64,000 nucleotides of DNA from Aureimonas fodinaquatilis. Its GTDB lineage: Bacteria > Pseudomonadota > Alphaproteobacteria > Rhizobiales > Rhizobiaceae. Positions 55,345-64,000 of this stretch are shown piece by piece. The translations under genes and the position numbers were made by a program. The stretch lies in NCBI RefSeq assembly GCF_008369445.1, contig NZ_VTWH01000005.1:124001-188000 (forward strand), read 5' to 3'. The notes beneath the pieces are model-generated. The model saw only the letters and a list, made by a program, of their open reading frames with translations, did not search any database and was not told the origin of the DNA. How positions within the stretch are numbered: the first letter of the stretch is position 1; each line of letters opens with the position of its first letter.

Positions 55345-56988
55345 GTGACAATCAACAGCGGTCAATTGCCGGTGTGGTTCATCGGGCTTGGGCGATGGCA
55401 GGCCATTATGGCTGCGTGGCTTGCCGGAATTGTCGCCAGTCTGGGCCTTGCACCTTACGATTTTTTGCCAGCCGGGTTTGTGGCATTCCCAATGCTCGTC
55501 TGGTTGCTGGATGGCGTTTGGGCGCGCAACGGCTCAACTGAACGTGCGGTTTTTCCCCCATTCTGTCTTTTGCGATCTGCCTTCGTCATGGGCTGGGCTT
55601 TCGGCTTCGGCTATTTTGTCGGTGGGCTGTGGTGGCTGGGCGCCGCGCTGCTGGTGGATGGAGATGCATTTCTGTGGGCACTGCCCTTCGCGGTGCTCGG
55701 TTTGCCCGCTGTTCTGGCTGTTTATCATGGATTGGCAGCAGCGCTGGCCCTGTGCTTCTGGTCCACCCACCTGGTGCGCATCATTGCGCTGGCCCTTGCC
55801 TTCACGCTGGCCGAATATGCGCGGGCGCGGTTGCTGACCGGCTTCTCATGGAATGAGATTGGCCTGCTTCTCACTCCCAATCTTCTGCTTCAGCAATCAG
55901 CGGCGTGGCTTGGTTTGCACGGCCTGACACTATGGGCAGTCGTAATGTTCAGTTGCCCTGTGCTCATGTTTGGCAAAGGAGAAAGTAAAACCGGCGCATT
56001 TGCTTTCAGCCATCGTGCAGCAGGTGTTCTGCTTGTCACGGTGCTTTTAGCCGGTCATGCCGGATATGGGGCTTATCGGCTGGCACAGAACCCGACAGTG
56101 CTGGATGATGATGTTGATGTAAGGGTGGTGCAGCCCAATATCGACCAGTCCCAGAAATGGGATCCGCAGGAAGCTTCGCGAATCTTTGGCCTGCTGCTTG
56201 AAATGACCGGGCAGCGCGAGCCGGGCAGGGCCGATACACAGATTATCGTCTGGCCGGAATCATCCTTCCCCTTTCTGATCGAGGAAAACTCGGGCGGAAT
56301 ATCCGCGCTGTCTGAACGTCTGTTGCCGGGCGAAACAGTGCTGGCGGGTGCGGCCAGGGTGGTTGATGATTCGCAGAGCGGTGAGCCGGCCTATTTCAAT
56401 TCCATTTTGGCTGTTGGCCAGAATGGTCTGGTTGATGGTCCGTTCGACAAGGTTCACCTCGTCCCGTTTGGCGAGTATCTGCCTTTCCAATCAGTGTTGG
56501 AAAGTCTTGGTCTGGTGCAACTGGTACAGATGCCGGGTGGCTTCACCGCGGCATCCGAACGGTCAAGAGGGCAGGTGGCAGATCTGCCGGAATTTTTGCC
56601 GTTGATTTGCTACGAGGTGATTTTTCAGGACGAGATTCAACGAACAGGCAGCGAAAAATTCATACTAAATGTTACGAATGATGCTTGGTACGGCAATACA
56701 CCCGGGCCGTATCAACATGCACGCCAAGCAACAGTAACGGCAGTTACACTTGGACTTCCCCTTGTAAGAGCTGCAAATTCAGGAATTTCACTGGTGAATG
56801 ACGCTGTTGGTAGGAAACTAATCGGTTTAAATCTGGAAAAAAGAGGCGTCATAACCTCAAAATTGCCGCTTCCCGTAGCAAAAACGCCGTTTGTTTTGTT
56901 TGGCAACCTTATTGTTATAGTGCAGTTTGTGGCGCTATTACTCATTTTGTTGGTGGCAAACTACAAAATATTGCGTTTTCACCATTGA
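55345..56988 (+). CDS. lnt: Apolipoprotein N-acyltransferase
   Basis: 547-residue inner-membrane enzyme adding the third acyl chain to lipoproteins after LspA. Several N-terminal helices are followed by a carbon-nitrogen hydrolase domain with the Glu-Lys-Cys triad: Glu305 in WPESSFPF, Lys369 in FDKVHLVPFGEYLP and Cys422 in PLICYEVIF. The start is weakly marked: GTG 55345 is used, with TTG 55342 and ATG 55408 as alternatives. The last ~115 codons have noticeably lower GC and different codon choice. In Sinorhizobium this gene is called actA and is needed for acid tolerance. Confidence 0.93.
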   Translation: MTINSGQLPVWFIGLGRWQAIMAAWLAGIVASLGLAPYDFLPAGFVAFPMLVWLLDGVWARNGSTERAVFPPFCLLRSAFVMGWAFGFGYFVGGLWWLGAALLVDGDAFLWALPFAVLGLPAVLAVYHGLAAALALCFWSTHLVRIIALALAFTLAEYARARLLTGFSWNEIGLLLTPNLLLQQSAAWLGLHGLTLWAVVMFSCPVLMFGKGESKTGAFAFSHRAAGVLLVTVLLAGHAGYGAYRLAQNPTVLDDDVDVRVVQPNIDQSQKWDPQEASRIFGLLLEMTGQREPGRADTQIIVWPESSFPFLIEENSGGISALSERLLPGETVLAGAARVVDDSQSGEPAYFNSILAVGQNGLVDGPFDKVHLVPFGEYLPFQSVLESLGLVQLVQMPGGFTAASERSRGQVADLPEFLPLICYEVIFQDEIQRTGSEKFILNVTNDAWYGNTPGPYQHARQATVTAVTLGLPLVRAANSGISLVNDAVGRKLIGLNLEKRGVITSKLPLPVAKTPFVLFGNLIVIVQFVALLLILLVANYKILRFHH

Positions 56989-57044
56989 CGGTTGCGCCCG
57001 ACTGCGCGATAGAAAGTCCTATAAATGATGTTTAATATTGTGGG

Positions 57045-57560
57045 ATGGATATCGTGTCTAGAAAATTATCAGAAGCAGAAGTTTCAGTTACGTCAGAATT
57101 TGAAATCAGGGAGTCGGGTGGCGAGCCGCGGGTTAATAAAAAGAAGCCGGACGAAGCCGACGTTATTGTAGGTCGCCAAATTCAAGCAATTCGTATGCGG
57201 GCCCGTGTCAGCCGTGAGTGGCTGGGGGACCGCCTTGGAATTACATTTCAGCAGATTCAGAAATATGAAAACGCCACCAACCGCATTACGGTCGGGCGTC
57301 TTTGCGATATTGCCCGTGTGCTGGATGTGCCGTTGATGCGCTTTTTCGAAGGGGTTCCTTCGGTCAGCCCGTCCCGTGGCGGCTTCAGTGAAGGCGAAGG
57401 CAAGAGCTGGATTGGCGGAGAAACTCTCTCGGCCGAAGAAAACCGGCTCTTGGAGCGGTTCCGTGATATTGCGGATCCGAACGTGCGCAGAATGGTGTTT
57501 GAACTGGCCGATACGCTGGCTGCATCAGAGCGCAAGCCTCGTCGTGGCTTTCGCCAGTAA
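57045..57560 (+). CDS. XRE family regulator, PhrR-like
   Basis: 171-residue regulator with a helix-turn-helix (IQAIRMRARVSREWLGDRLG, ITFQQIQKYENATNRITVGR) at about residues 43-100 and a variable charged N-terminus. In Sinorhizobium the pH- and stress-regulated phrR gene follows actA (lnt), the same neighbourhood as here, so a PhrR-like role is suggested. The placement before metK is also common in the order. The first ~25 codons share the AT-rich composition of the lnt 3' end. Confidence 0.85.
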   Translation: MDIVSRKLSEAEVSVTSEFEIRESGGEPRVNKKKPDEADVIVGRQIQAIRMRARVSREWLGDRLGITFQQIQKYENATNRITVGRLCDIARVLDVPLMRFFEGVPSVSPSRGGFSEGEGKSWIGGETLSAEENRLLERFRDIADPNVRRMVFELADTLAASERKPRRGFRQ

Positions 57561-57583
57561 GTCCCGCTGAATGAGCAATCAAC

Positions 57584-57614
57584 GCCGGCGTGCAAGTTTC
57601 TTCTTGACGCCGGT
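57584..57614 (+). terminator. Strong hairpin after the XRE gene
   Basis: An upstream arm (57584-57591 plus 57593-57596) pairs with 57603-57606 plus 57607-57614: twelve pairs (one G-T) around a six-base loop, with a single unpaired G at 57592. It starts 24 bases after the regulator's stop. No T-run follows, so it is either a 3'-end hairpin or the first structure of the metK leader. Confidence 0.5.
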
Positions 57615-57677
57615 CTTGACCCTCGCCTAACCCGTGGCACGTTCTGCGCTTTATTTTTGAAGCATGGCGCGTGTCAC

Positions 57678-57710
57678 GATCGGTAAAATGCCGATCTGGC
57701 CAGATCTTTT
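57678..57710 (+). promoter_or_regulatory. Overlapping alternative hairpins in the metK leader
   Basis: GATCGG (57678-57683) can pair with CCGATC (57691-57696). The perfect palindrome GATCTGGCCAGATC (57693-57706), which shares GATC with the first stem's 3' arm, is followed at once by TTTT plus a fifth T (57707-57711). The two folds exclude each other, and the second resembles a small terminator, 64 bases before the metK start. This is the pattern of an attenuator. No known SAM riboswitch class was matched by eye. Confidence 0.4.
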
Positions 57711-57774
57711 TCAGAACGGCTGGTTTGTTCGCAAGCTGGCAGTCATCTGTTTCCGGCGACAGGGTTCGGCGAAT

Positions 57775-58983
57775 ATGCAACGCAACGAGTATTACTTCAC
57801 ATCTGAAAGCGTATCCGAAGGACATCCGGACAAGATCTGTGATCGGATTTCTGACGAGGTCGTAGACCTTTTCTATCGTGAAGTCCGCAAGAACGGCATG
57901 GACCCTGCGCAATTGCGCGTTGCATGCGAAACGCTGGCCACCACAAACCGCGTTGTTATTGCAGGTGAGGTGCGTTGTCCGCTGGACGAACGGCAAATTC
58001 GCAGCAAGGTCCGGTCTGCGGCACGAAAGGCAATCCGCGCAATCGGTTATGAGCAGGAAGGTTTTCACTGGAAGAAGGTGAAGATTGACGTGCTGCTTCA
58101 TGCGCAGTCGGCCGACATTGCCCAGGGTGTGGATGCTGGCAACAAGGATAGCGAAGGCGCGGGCGACCAGGGCATCATGTTTGGTTACGCCTGCCGTGAA
58201 ACGGCGGATCTGATGCCAGCTCCGATCTATTATTCGCACAAGATTCTTGAACGGTTGACGCAAGCGCGCAAGGCGGGCGAAGGCGAGGCAGGCAAGCTGG
58301 GGCCGGATGCCAAGACGCAGGTCACGGTTCGCTACAAAAATGGCAAACCGTCAGAGATCACGTCGATTGTTCTTTCAACTCAGCATTATGACGAAGATCT
58401 GACATCGGAAGATGTTCGGCGAATTGTCGAGCCCTTTGTTCGCGAAGCAACTGCGGAATTGCCCATCGCGGCGGATTGCGTCTGGCACGTAAATCCTACG
58501 GGCAAATTCGTCATAGGCGGTCCGGATGGTGATGCGGGTCTGACCGGGCGCAAGATCATCGTTGACACATATGGCGGGGCTGCGCCGCATGGTGGCGGGG
58601 CTTTCTCTGGCAAGGACCCGACCAAGGTGGACCGCTCGGCGGCTTATGTTGCGCGTTATCTGGCCAAAAATGTTGTTGCTGCCAAATTGGCAGATCGCTG
58701 CACAATCCAGCTTTCCTACGCTATTGGTGTTGCTGATCCGGTATCGCTTTATGTGGATTTGCATGGAACCGGCAAAGTTGATGAAACGGCGGTTGAGACG
58801 GCAATCCGCGAGGTGATCAAGCTGACACCGCGCGGCATCCGCGAGCATCTGCAATTGGCCCGGCCGATCTATGCCAAGACCTCGGCCTATGGCCATTTCG
58901 GCAGAAAGCCCGGAAAGGACGGTTCGTTCTCCTGGGAAAAGACGGATCTGGTGCCGAAGCTCAAGGCCGCATTGGGTCAGTAA
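57775..58983 (+). CDS. metK: S-adenosylmethionine synthetase
   Basis: 402-residue enzyme making S-adenosylmethionine from ATP and methionine. [20 protein letters not shown] marks the start (ATG 57775). An in-frame ATG 37 codons upstream has no homology and would run through the leader hairpins. Also present are [16 protein letters not shown] and [25 protein letters not shown]. The product supplies the methyltransferases in this window, and AhcY (11.9 kb) removes their by-product. trmB follows after five bases. Confidence 0.98.
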   Translation: MQRNEYYFTSESVSEGHPDKICDRISDEVVDLFYREVRKNGMDPAQLRVACETLATTNRVVIAGEVRCPLDERQIRSKVRSAARKAIRAIGYEQEGFHWKKVKIDVLLHAQSADIAQGVDAGNKDSEGAGDQGIMFGYACRETADLMPAPIYYSHKILERLTQARKAGEGEAGKLGPDAKTQVTVRYKNGKPSEITSIVLSTQHYDEDLTSEDVRRIVEPFVREATAELPIAADCVWHVNPTGKFVIGGPDGDAGLTGRKIIVDTYGGAAPHGGGAFSGKDPTKVDRSAAYVARYLAKNVVAAKLADRCTIQLSYAIGVADPVSLYVDLHGTGKVDETAVETAIREVIKLTPRGIREHLQLARPIYAKTSAYGHFGRKPGKDGSFSWEKTDLVPKLKAALGQ

Positions 58984-58988
58984 TTGCC

Positions 58989-59687
58989 ATGTCTACGCAT
59001 CCTGTTCGTTCCCGCGAGGCATTTTTTGGCCGGCACAAGGGCAAAACTCTCAGCCCCAATCAACAGGCGCTGATTTCGGAGAGATTGCCGGAAGTTGCGG
59101 TGGATCTTTCGCAGAAGGCCCCGGGCGAGCTGACATGTCTTTTTGATGCACAGGTGCGGGATGTTCGCCTTGAGATCGGCTTTGGCGGGGGCGAGCATCT
59201 GCATCTGGAGGCAGGGCGCAATCCGTCAACCGGGTTCATCGGCGTGGAACCCTTTGTCAACAGCATGGCCAAAATGCTGGTGGCGCTGGAGGAAGACCCG
59301 CGTCCAAATTTGCGGCTCTATGCAGATGATGCAACATTTCTGCTGGACTGGCTGCCAGATGCGAGTCTGGCGGGCATTGACCTGTTCTATCCGGATCCGT
59401 GGCCCAAGAAACGGCATTTCAAGCGGCGCTTTGTCAATGTCCGCAATCTCGACAGATTTGCCCGGGTGCTGAAGCCGGGCGGGCATTTTCGCTTTGCCTC
59501 GGACATCGACACCTATGTCGACTGGACACTGGATCATATTGCAGACCATGCGGCGTTTGATGCACCTGCAGGAACGCCGGAGGCCTGGGCGCAGCCTTAT
59601 GACGGCTGGCCGGGAACACGTTACGAAGCCAAGGCTCTGCGCGAAGGGCGCGAGCCTGTCTATCTGTCATTCGTGCGCAGGCCTTGA
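58989..59687 (+). CDS. trmB: tRNA (guanine-46-N7)-methyltransferase
   Basis: 232-residue SAM-dependent enzyme that methylates G46 of tRNA. The SAM motif is [15 protein letters not shown], followed by the conserved [33 protein letters not shown] and [14 protein letters not shown]. Full length. Five bases after metK, probably co-transcribed. A clear terminator ends the pair before rimP. Confidence 0.96.
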   Translation: MSTHPVRSREAFFGRHKGKTLSPNQQALISERLPEVAVDLSQKAPGELTCLFDAQVRDVRLEIGFGGGEHLHLEAGRNPSTGFIGVEPFVNSMAKMLVALEEDPRPNLRLYADDATFLLDWLPDASLAGIDLFYPDPWPKKRHFKRRFVNVRNLDRFARVLKPGGHFRFASDIDTYVDWTLDHIADHAAFDAPAGTPEAWAQPYDGWPGTRYEAKALREGREPVYLSFVRRP

Positions 59688-59742
59688 AACTTGCATGCAT
59701 TGAGGGTATATCAAGGCGGAAATTCTCTGCGATGTGTTCGTG

Positions 59743-59773
59743 AGAGTGGGTCCCCCCGGTCCCGCTCTTTTTT
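59743..59773 (+). terminator. Intrinsic terminator between trmB and rimP
   Basis: AGAGTGGG (59743-59750) pairs with CCCGCTCT (59761-59768), eight pairs with one U-G, loop of ten bases, and a run of six T (59768-59773). It lies 56 bases after the trmB stop and 67 bases before the rimP start. It may end the metK-trmB transcript or act as a regulated leader terminator of the rimP-nusA-infB operon. Confidence 0.8.
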
Positions 59774-59840
59774 GTTACTGGACCTCGCATGAACGGGCGT
59801 TAAGCCCACCGAACGTCAAACGCGGTCAGCCGGAGCAAAC

Positions 59841-60449
59841 GTGAACGAAACATTGCGCATTGTTGTTGAAGAAGGTCTTGAGGGGCGCATTGCCGCAATC
59901 GTTGAGCCTGTTATCGAACAATTGGGATACCGCCTCGTAAGGGTGCGGCTTTCCGGCGCAAATGGTGCCACGCTGCAAGTCATGGCCGAGCGACCGGATG
60001 GCACAATGACGGTGGCCGATTGCGAAATTGTCAGCCGTGGTATTTCGCCGGTTCTGGACGTGGAAGACATTTTGTCTGACGCCTATCATCTGGAATTGTC
60101 TTCTCCTGGTATTGACCGGCCTTTGGTTCGCAAGCAGGACTTTGAAACATGGGCCGGCCACTTGATGAAGCTGGAAACCAGCCGGTTGCTGGATGGTCGC
60201 AAGCGCTTCCGCGGAAAAATTACGCAGGTTGATGCGGAGTCTTTTACCCTGGAGCGGGATCAACCCGCTTACGGCGAAGAGGTTCGTGTTGAAATTCCTT
60301 TTGATGCTGTGGGCGACGCTCGGCTGATTCTGACTGATGAATTGATTGAGGCGTCCTTACGGGCGGATAAGCTGGCCCGCAAAGGTCGCGGCCCGGTGGA
60401 TGACGATTTGGATGGCGAAGCTGAGGAAGGTTCGCCGCTTCAGCATTGA
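59841..60449 (+). CDS. rimP: Ribosome maturation factor RimP
   Basis: 202-residue factor for 30S subunit assembly. The N-terminal domain has [17 protein letters not shown], and [38 protein letters not shown] is the family signature. It starts with GTG after CGGAGC. The C-terminus is an acidic extension. It heads the translation operon with nusA and infB, although a 186-base gap with hairpins separates it from nusA. Confidence 0.95.
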   Translation: MNETLRIVVEEGLEGRIAAIVEPVIEQLGYRLVRVRLSGANGATLQVMAERPDGTMTVADCEIVSRGISPVLDVEDILSDAYHLELSSPGIDRPLVRKQDFETWAGHLMKLETSRLLDGRKRFRGKITQVDAESFTLERDQPAYGEEVRVEIPFDAVGDARLILTDELIEASLRADKLARKGRGPVDDDLDGEAEEGSPLQH

Positions 60450-60453
60450 GCAA

Positions 60454-60505
60454 CAGCGCCAATCTGGCGCTGGAGCGATTTCGCTGAAACGGTGATGTTT
60501 CAGCG
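60454..60505. repeat. Hairpin plus extragenic palindrome between rimP and nusA
   Basis: CAGCGCC (60454-60460) with GGCGCTG (60466-60472) is a perfect seven-pair stem five bases after the rimP stop. CGCTGAAAC (60482-60490) with GTTTCAGCG (60497-60505) is a perfect nine-pair stem followed by GGCAGGACAATGCG, like the 24.7 kb units. A further imperfect dyad runs to about 60580 (TTAGAGCGGTTCAGG). No T-run follows either stem, so read-through to nusA is possible. Confidence 0.6.
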
Positions 60506-60635
60506 GCAGGACAATGCGATAAACCAAAGAGTTAGAGCGGTTCAGGTGGTTTAATGATCACGCGAAACGTTCTGAATGGAAATTTGAGCGCGCGGACGGC
60601 ATAAGCCGCAGCCATGCGAACAGGAGATGACGTCA

Positions 60636-62231
60636 ATGGCAGTCAGTGCGAACAGGCTGGAGCTTCTGCAGATTGCAGATGCCGTCGCGCGGGAAAAGTC
60701 GATCGATCGTGAGATCGTTATCGAAGCTATGGCGGACGCTATTCAAAAGGCCGCCCGCGCCCGCTATGGCCAGGAAACCAATATTCGCGTCGATATCAAT
60801 TCCAGAACCGGTGAAATGAAGCTGCAACGGCTTCTGGAAGTGGTTGAGGAAGTTGAGGATCCTGCCACGCAGATCTATCTGGACCTGGCGCGTGACAAGA
60901 ATCCGGATGCGATTCCGGGTGACTTCATCGCAGAACAGTTGCCGCCGATGGAATTTGGCCGGATTGCCGCGCAATCTGCCAAGCAGGTGATTGTTCAGAA
61001 GGTGCGTGAGGCCGAGCGCGACAAGCAGTATGATGAGTACAAGGATCGCGTTGGTGAGATCATCAACGGGGTGGTCAAGCGGGTTGAATATGGCAATGTC
61101 ATTGTCGACCTTGGCAAGGGCGAGGCGATCATTCGCCGCGATGAGCAGATCCCCCGTGAATTGTTTGCCTATGGCGACCGGGTCCGTGCCTTTGTTTATG
61201 ACGTCCGCCGTGAACAGCGCGGCCCTCAGATTTTTCTGTCGCGCACGCATCCGCAGTTCATGGCAAAGCTTTTCACCATGGAAGTGCCGGAAATTTATGA
61301 TGGCATTATCGAAATCAAGGCGGTTGCTCGTGATCCGGGTTCCCGTGCCAAGATTGCCGTGATTTCCCGTGATTCGTCGATTGACCCTGTCGGCGCCTGC
61401 GTTGGTATGCGCGGCTCACGCGTTCAGGCGGTTGTCGGCGAGCTTCAGGGCGAAAAGATCGACATCATCCCATGGTCGCCGGATGCTGCCTCTTTCCTGG
61501 TCAACGCCTTGCAGCCGGCTGAAGTGGCCAAGGTTGTTCTGGATGAGGATGCCGAGCGAATCGAAGTCGTTGTGCCGGATGACCAGCTTTCGCTGGCCAT
61601 CGGCCGCCGCGGACAGAATGTTCGTCTGGCATCGCAATTGACCGGCTGGGACATCGACATTCTGACCGAGCAGGAAGAATCAGAGCGTCGGCAGAAAGAA
61701 TTTGTCGAACGTTCTGGCCTGTTCATGGAAACCCTGAACGTTGATGAGGTTGTCGGGCAGCTTCTGGCTTCTGAAGGCTTTTCCTCGGTTGAGGAAGTGG
61801 CGTATGTTGATTCATCGGAAGTCAGCGCCATTGAAGGCTTTGACGACGACACCGCAGCGGAAATCCAGACCCGTGCGCGGGAGTACCTGGAGCAGCGGGA
61901 AGCGGAGCTTGATTCGCGCCGCAAGGAACTGGGCGTTTCAGACGAGTTGCGTGAAATTGAAGGTCTGACAAGCCCGATGCTGGTTGCACTGGGTGAAGAC
62001 GGCATCAAAACCATGGAAGACTTTGCAGGTTGCGCTGCGGATGATCTGATTGGCTGGACAGAGCGCAAGGACGGTGAAACCAAGAAATTCACCGGCACCC
62101 TGTCGGCCTTTGAGCTGAGCCGGGTCGATGCTGAGGCAATGATCATGTATGCGCGGGTCAAGGCGGGCTGGATTGAAGCCCCGACCGAGCCGGTATTGGA
62201 CGATGAAGAGGGAGCAGGCGAAGTGGCCTGA
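60636..62231 (+). CDS. nusA: Transcription termination/antitermination factor NusA
   Basis: 531-residue RNA polymerase-associated factor. Domains in order: N-terminal polymerase-binding domain ([19 protein letters not shown]), S1 domain ([20 protein letters not shown]), two KH domains ([40 protein letters not shown]) and C-terminal acidic repeats. ATG 60636 is chosen over ATG 60627 because AGGAG at 60622-60626 is correctly spaced from it. Followed by the YlxR gene after 24 bases. Confidence 0.97.
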   Translation: MAVSANRLELLQIADAVAREKSIDREIVIEAMADAIQKAARARYGQETNIRVDINSRTGEMKLQRLLEVVEEVEDPATQIYLDLARDKNPDAIPGDFIAEQLPPMEFGRIAAQSAKQVIVQKVREAERDKQYDEYKDRVGEIINGVVKRVEYGNVIVDLGKGEAIIRRDEQIPRELFAYGDRVRAFVYDVRREQRGPQIFLSRTHPQFMAKLFTMEVPEIYDGIIEIKAVARDPGSRAKIAVISRDSSIDPVGACVGMRGSRVQAVVGELQGEKIDIIPWSPDAASFLVNALQPAEVAKVVLDEDAERIEVVVPDDQLSLAIGRRGQNVRLASQLTGWDIDILTEQEESERRQKEFVERSGLFMETLNVDEVVGQLLASEGFSSVEEVAYVDSSEVSAIEGFDDDTAAEIQTRAREYLEQREAELDSRRKELGVSDELREIEGLTSPMLVALGEDGIKTMEDFAGCAADDLIGWTERKDGETKKFTGTLSAFELSRVDAEAMIMYARVKAGWIEAPTEPVLDDEEGAGEVA

Positions 62232-62255
62232 TCGCAGCTTCGCAAGAGAAGGTGC

Positions 62256-63020
62256 ATGACGTTGGATGAGGATCAGGAATTCGAGGAGGCGGTGGTGAAC
62301 GGACGCATGTGCATCCTTTCACGGCAGAGCCTGCCCGCTGAAAGCCTGATCCGGTTTGTGGCAGGGCCGGACGGGGCAGTTGTGCCGGACTTGAAACGGC
62401 ATCTGCCCGGGCGCGGTGTCCATGTGGAAGCGCGGCATTCTGCCGTGGCGGAGGCGGCCCGCAAGGGGCTGTTTCGCCGCGGATTGAAGCGGGATGTGAA
62501 GACGGGCCCGGAGCTTGCTGATCTGGTGGATATGCTGCTGGCGCGGTCTTGCCTTGGTGCAATGGGGCTTTGCCGCAAGGCAGGACAACTGGTAACAGGT
62601 GCCGCCAAGGTAGATGCCACCGTGCGGGGCGGCCATGCGGCGGGTTTGTTGCACGCAGTGGATGGTGCAGCAGATGGTGTGCGAAAACTGGAAAGTGCGG
62701 TTCGTGCGGCAGAAATGACGGGCCGGGCTGCAAGAGTGCCGAGTTTCCGATTATTCACATCGGAAGAAATGGATTTGGCACTTGGTGGCATGAATGTGAT
62801 ACATGCAGCCATTCTATCCGGTAATGCGGGAACGGCATTGTTGAAGCGCCTTGATGCGCTGGCGAAATTTCGGGGCGTCAGCCCCAACTGTGACGAAGGA
62901 ACCGGAGCGCAGGATTCTGGCTCCAACGGCACAGCACACGAACAGACGGGGCATGTAAAACATGCTCGCGGCACGGACGATAGGCGTGGGACGAACCCCG
63001 CGCAGGAAGCGGAAGCGTAA
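62256..63020 (+). CDS. YlxR-domain RNA-binding protein (YlxR plus L7Ae-like)
   Basis: 254-residue protein of the nusA-infB operon. The N-terminal YlxR domain reads [36 protein letters not shown]. The middle region, [14 protein letters not shown] and [14 protein letters not shown], resembles the L7Ae/YlxQ fold, so two genes that are separate in Firmicutes are joined here, as is usual in alphaproteobacteria. The tail is low-complexity. infB follows directly after its stop. Confidence 0.88.
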   Translation: MTLDEDQEFEEAVVNGRMCILSRQSLPAESLIRFVAGPDGAVVPDLKRHLPGRGVHVEARHSAVAEAARKGLFRRGLKRDVKTGPELADLVDMLLARSCLGAMGLCRKAGQLVTGAAKVDATVRGGHAAGLLHAVDGAADGVRKLESAVRAAEMTGRAARVPSFRLFTSEEMDLALGGMNVIHAAILSGNAGTALLKRLDALAKFRGVSPNCDEGTGAQDSGSNGTAHEQTGHVKHARGTDDRRGTNPAQEAEA

Positions 63021-64000
63021 ATGAACGATACGAAATCCGGCGACGACAAGACGTTGAGCGTCAACCCGAAGAAGACTCTTTCCCTGAAACCGGGCGGCGT
63101 TCAGCAGGCTACGGTGCGGCAGAACTTCTCGCATGGGCGTAGCAAGAATGTCGTTGTGGAGACGAAAAAGCGCAAATTCTCCAAGCCGGAGGATGCTCGC
63201 CCTGCAGATGATGCGGGAGCGGGGCAGCGTGGCCTGACTCCAGCGCAGGCGCAGGCTTTGGCCAACGCCCAGGTGGAAGATCAGGCAAGAGCGCGCCAGG
63301 CAGCCGAGGCGGTGGCCAAAGAGGCGAAGGCGCAGGAAGAGGTTCTGGCCAAGGCGCAGGAACAGGCTGCACTGGAAGCGGAAAAGGCTGTGGCTGAAAA
63401 GCCAGCCGAACCTGCTCCGGCACCCGCTCCGGTGGCAGAAGCAGCGCCAGCACCGGCTCAGGCCAGTGTTGCGCCGGATGCCGCGCCAGCGAAAGCCGAG
63501 GCACCGCAGCCAGCCGTCAAGGCTCCCGCAGCGCCAGCACCGGTTCAGCCGGCCGCTCCGGTTGCATCGCAGCAGCCCCGCCCGGCAACTCCGCCGCAGC
63601 GTCCCGGTGCGCCGAATCAGGGCAACAACAATCGCGGTGGCCAGTTTAATCGGCCGGGTGGCAATCGTGGTCCAAATAACCGCGACAACAATCGGGACAA
63701 CGGGCGCAATACGCCAGCCCCGGGTGCTCGCCAGCCACGTGGTGCCGTTCTTTCGGACCTGTCGTCCAAGGAAATGGATGCGCGCCGCCGTGCATTGGAG
63801 CTGGCAAAGCAGCGCGAAGTTGAAGATCGTCGACTGTTCCAGGAAGCCGAAGCGCGTCGCGTAGCGGAAGATGAGCGTCGTCGTTCCGAAATGGAAGAGA
63901 GCGAGCGTCGGCAGGCTGAAGAAGCTGCCCGGCTTGAGCTTGAGGCTGTGGCCCGCAAAAAGGCCGAAGAGGATGCGGCTCGCCGCGTTCAGGCCCGGGC
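63021..64000 (+). CDS. infB: Translation initiation factor IF-2 (5' part, truncated by window end)
   Basis: The first 326 codons of IF-2, which brings initiator tRNA to the 30S subunit. ATG 63021 follows the ylxR stop with no gap. Visible are the N-terminal start [20 protein letters not shown], the basic segment [21 protein letters not shown], a long alanine/proline/glutamine linker, an Asn/Gly/Arg-rich stretch and then a charged coiled-coil region ([20 protein letters not shown]). The GTPase domain lies beyond the window. Assignment rests on this N-terminus and on the operon. Confidence 0.93.
   Translation, partial: MNDTKSGDDKTLSVNPKKTLSLKPGGVQQATVRQNFSHGRSKNVVVETKKRKFSKPEDARPADDAGAGQRGLTPAQAQALANAQVEDQARARQAAEAVAKEAKAQEEVLAKAQEQAALEAEKAVAEKPAEPAPAPAPVAEAAPAPAQASVAPDAAPAKAEAPQPAVKAPAAPAPVQPAAPVASQQPRPATPPQRPGAPNQGNNNRGGQFNRPGGNRGPNNRDNNRDNGRNTPAPGARQPRGAVLSDLSSKEMDARRRALELAKQREVEDRRLFQEAEARRVAEDERRRSEMEESERRQAEEAARLELEAVARKKAEEDAARRVQAR

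Noticed and set aside
57664-57774. Longer metK product starting at ATG 57664
   Set aside because: The extra 37 residues have no homology in the family, and the conserved N-terminus begins at 57775. The stretch carries leader hairpins instead.
1-64000. tRNA genes, insertion sequences, prophage or CRISPR
   Set aside because: Scanning the spacers revealed no tRNA T-loop/acceptor pattern, no transposase or integrase frame, and no regularly spaced repeats other than the palindrome family described.

Overview
This 64 kb window is a chromosomal core segment of an alphaproteobacterium of the order Hyphomicrobiales (Rhizobiales). The evidence is gene content and order. It contains trxA-addA-addB; divL with the tyrosine-type box; a chvI-chvG-hprK-EIIA-HPr block divergent from pckA; lptC-lptA-lptB-rpoN-hpf-ptsN; mutS-glnD-murJ-trpS; miaB-phoH-ybeY-corC-lnt; and metK-trmB-rimP-nusA-ylxR-infB. 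The genus cannot be fixed from the sequence. No tRNA, rRNA, insertion sequence, prophage or CRISPR array was recognised.

Layout. (1) 1-17.5 kb, minus strand, reading from right to left: the envelope/acid-type two-component system ChvI/ChvG, a short HPr kinase, an EIIA and HPr of a regulatory phosphotransferase chain, S-adenosylhomocysteinase, the cell-cycle pseudokinase-like DivL, a TsaE/AmgK-type fusion with a MurU-type nucleotidyltransferase (probable muropeptide sugar recycling), AddB, AddA and thioredoxin. (2) 17.5-21.8 kb, plus strand: pckA, arfB, a secreted MsrB, and a small heat shock protein with a sigma-32-like promoter and a ROSE-type RNA thermometer, followed by a DUF1150 protein. 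(3) 21.8-26.9 kb, minus strand: the LPS export genes lptC/A/B, rpoN, hpf and ptsN. (4) 27.1-33.0 kb, mostly plus strand: sppA, ihfB, lapA, two RNA methyltransferases, lspA and olsB. (5) 33.0-38.6 kb: an accessory-looking operon of a NitT/TauT-type ABC importer, a two-cysteine Asp/Glu racemase or maleate isomerase-like enzyme and a creatinase/ectoine-hydrolase-like M24 protein without the usual metal ligands, with a divergent LysR regulator. (6) 39-64 kb, plus strand: almost unbroken housekeeping genes for mismatch repair, nitrogen sensing, cell-wall lipid II flipping, tRNA modification, Fe-S delivery, phospholipid and lipoprotein synthesis, SAM synthesis and the start of the nusA-infB operon.

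How the parts work together. Three strands of regulation meet here. The HPr/EIIA/HprK proteins and PtsN are parts of one phosphorelay, placed next to ChvGI and to pckA, the first gluconeogenic gene. SAM metabolism is represented by ahcY and metK, plus several SAM-using methyltransferases and MiaB. Envelope maintenance is represented by Lpt, MurJ, MurU/AmgK, Lnt, LspA, SppA and OlsB.

The items most worth a second look are the ROSE thermometer before hsp20, the unknown catabolic operon at 33-38.6 kb, palindromic candidate operators between chvI and pckA, mutually exclusive hairpins in the metK leader, a family of extragenic palindromes (three units in tandem between lptB and rpoN), and an lptB gene with no canonical start codon at the expected place.
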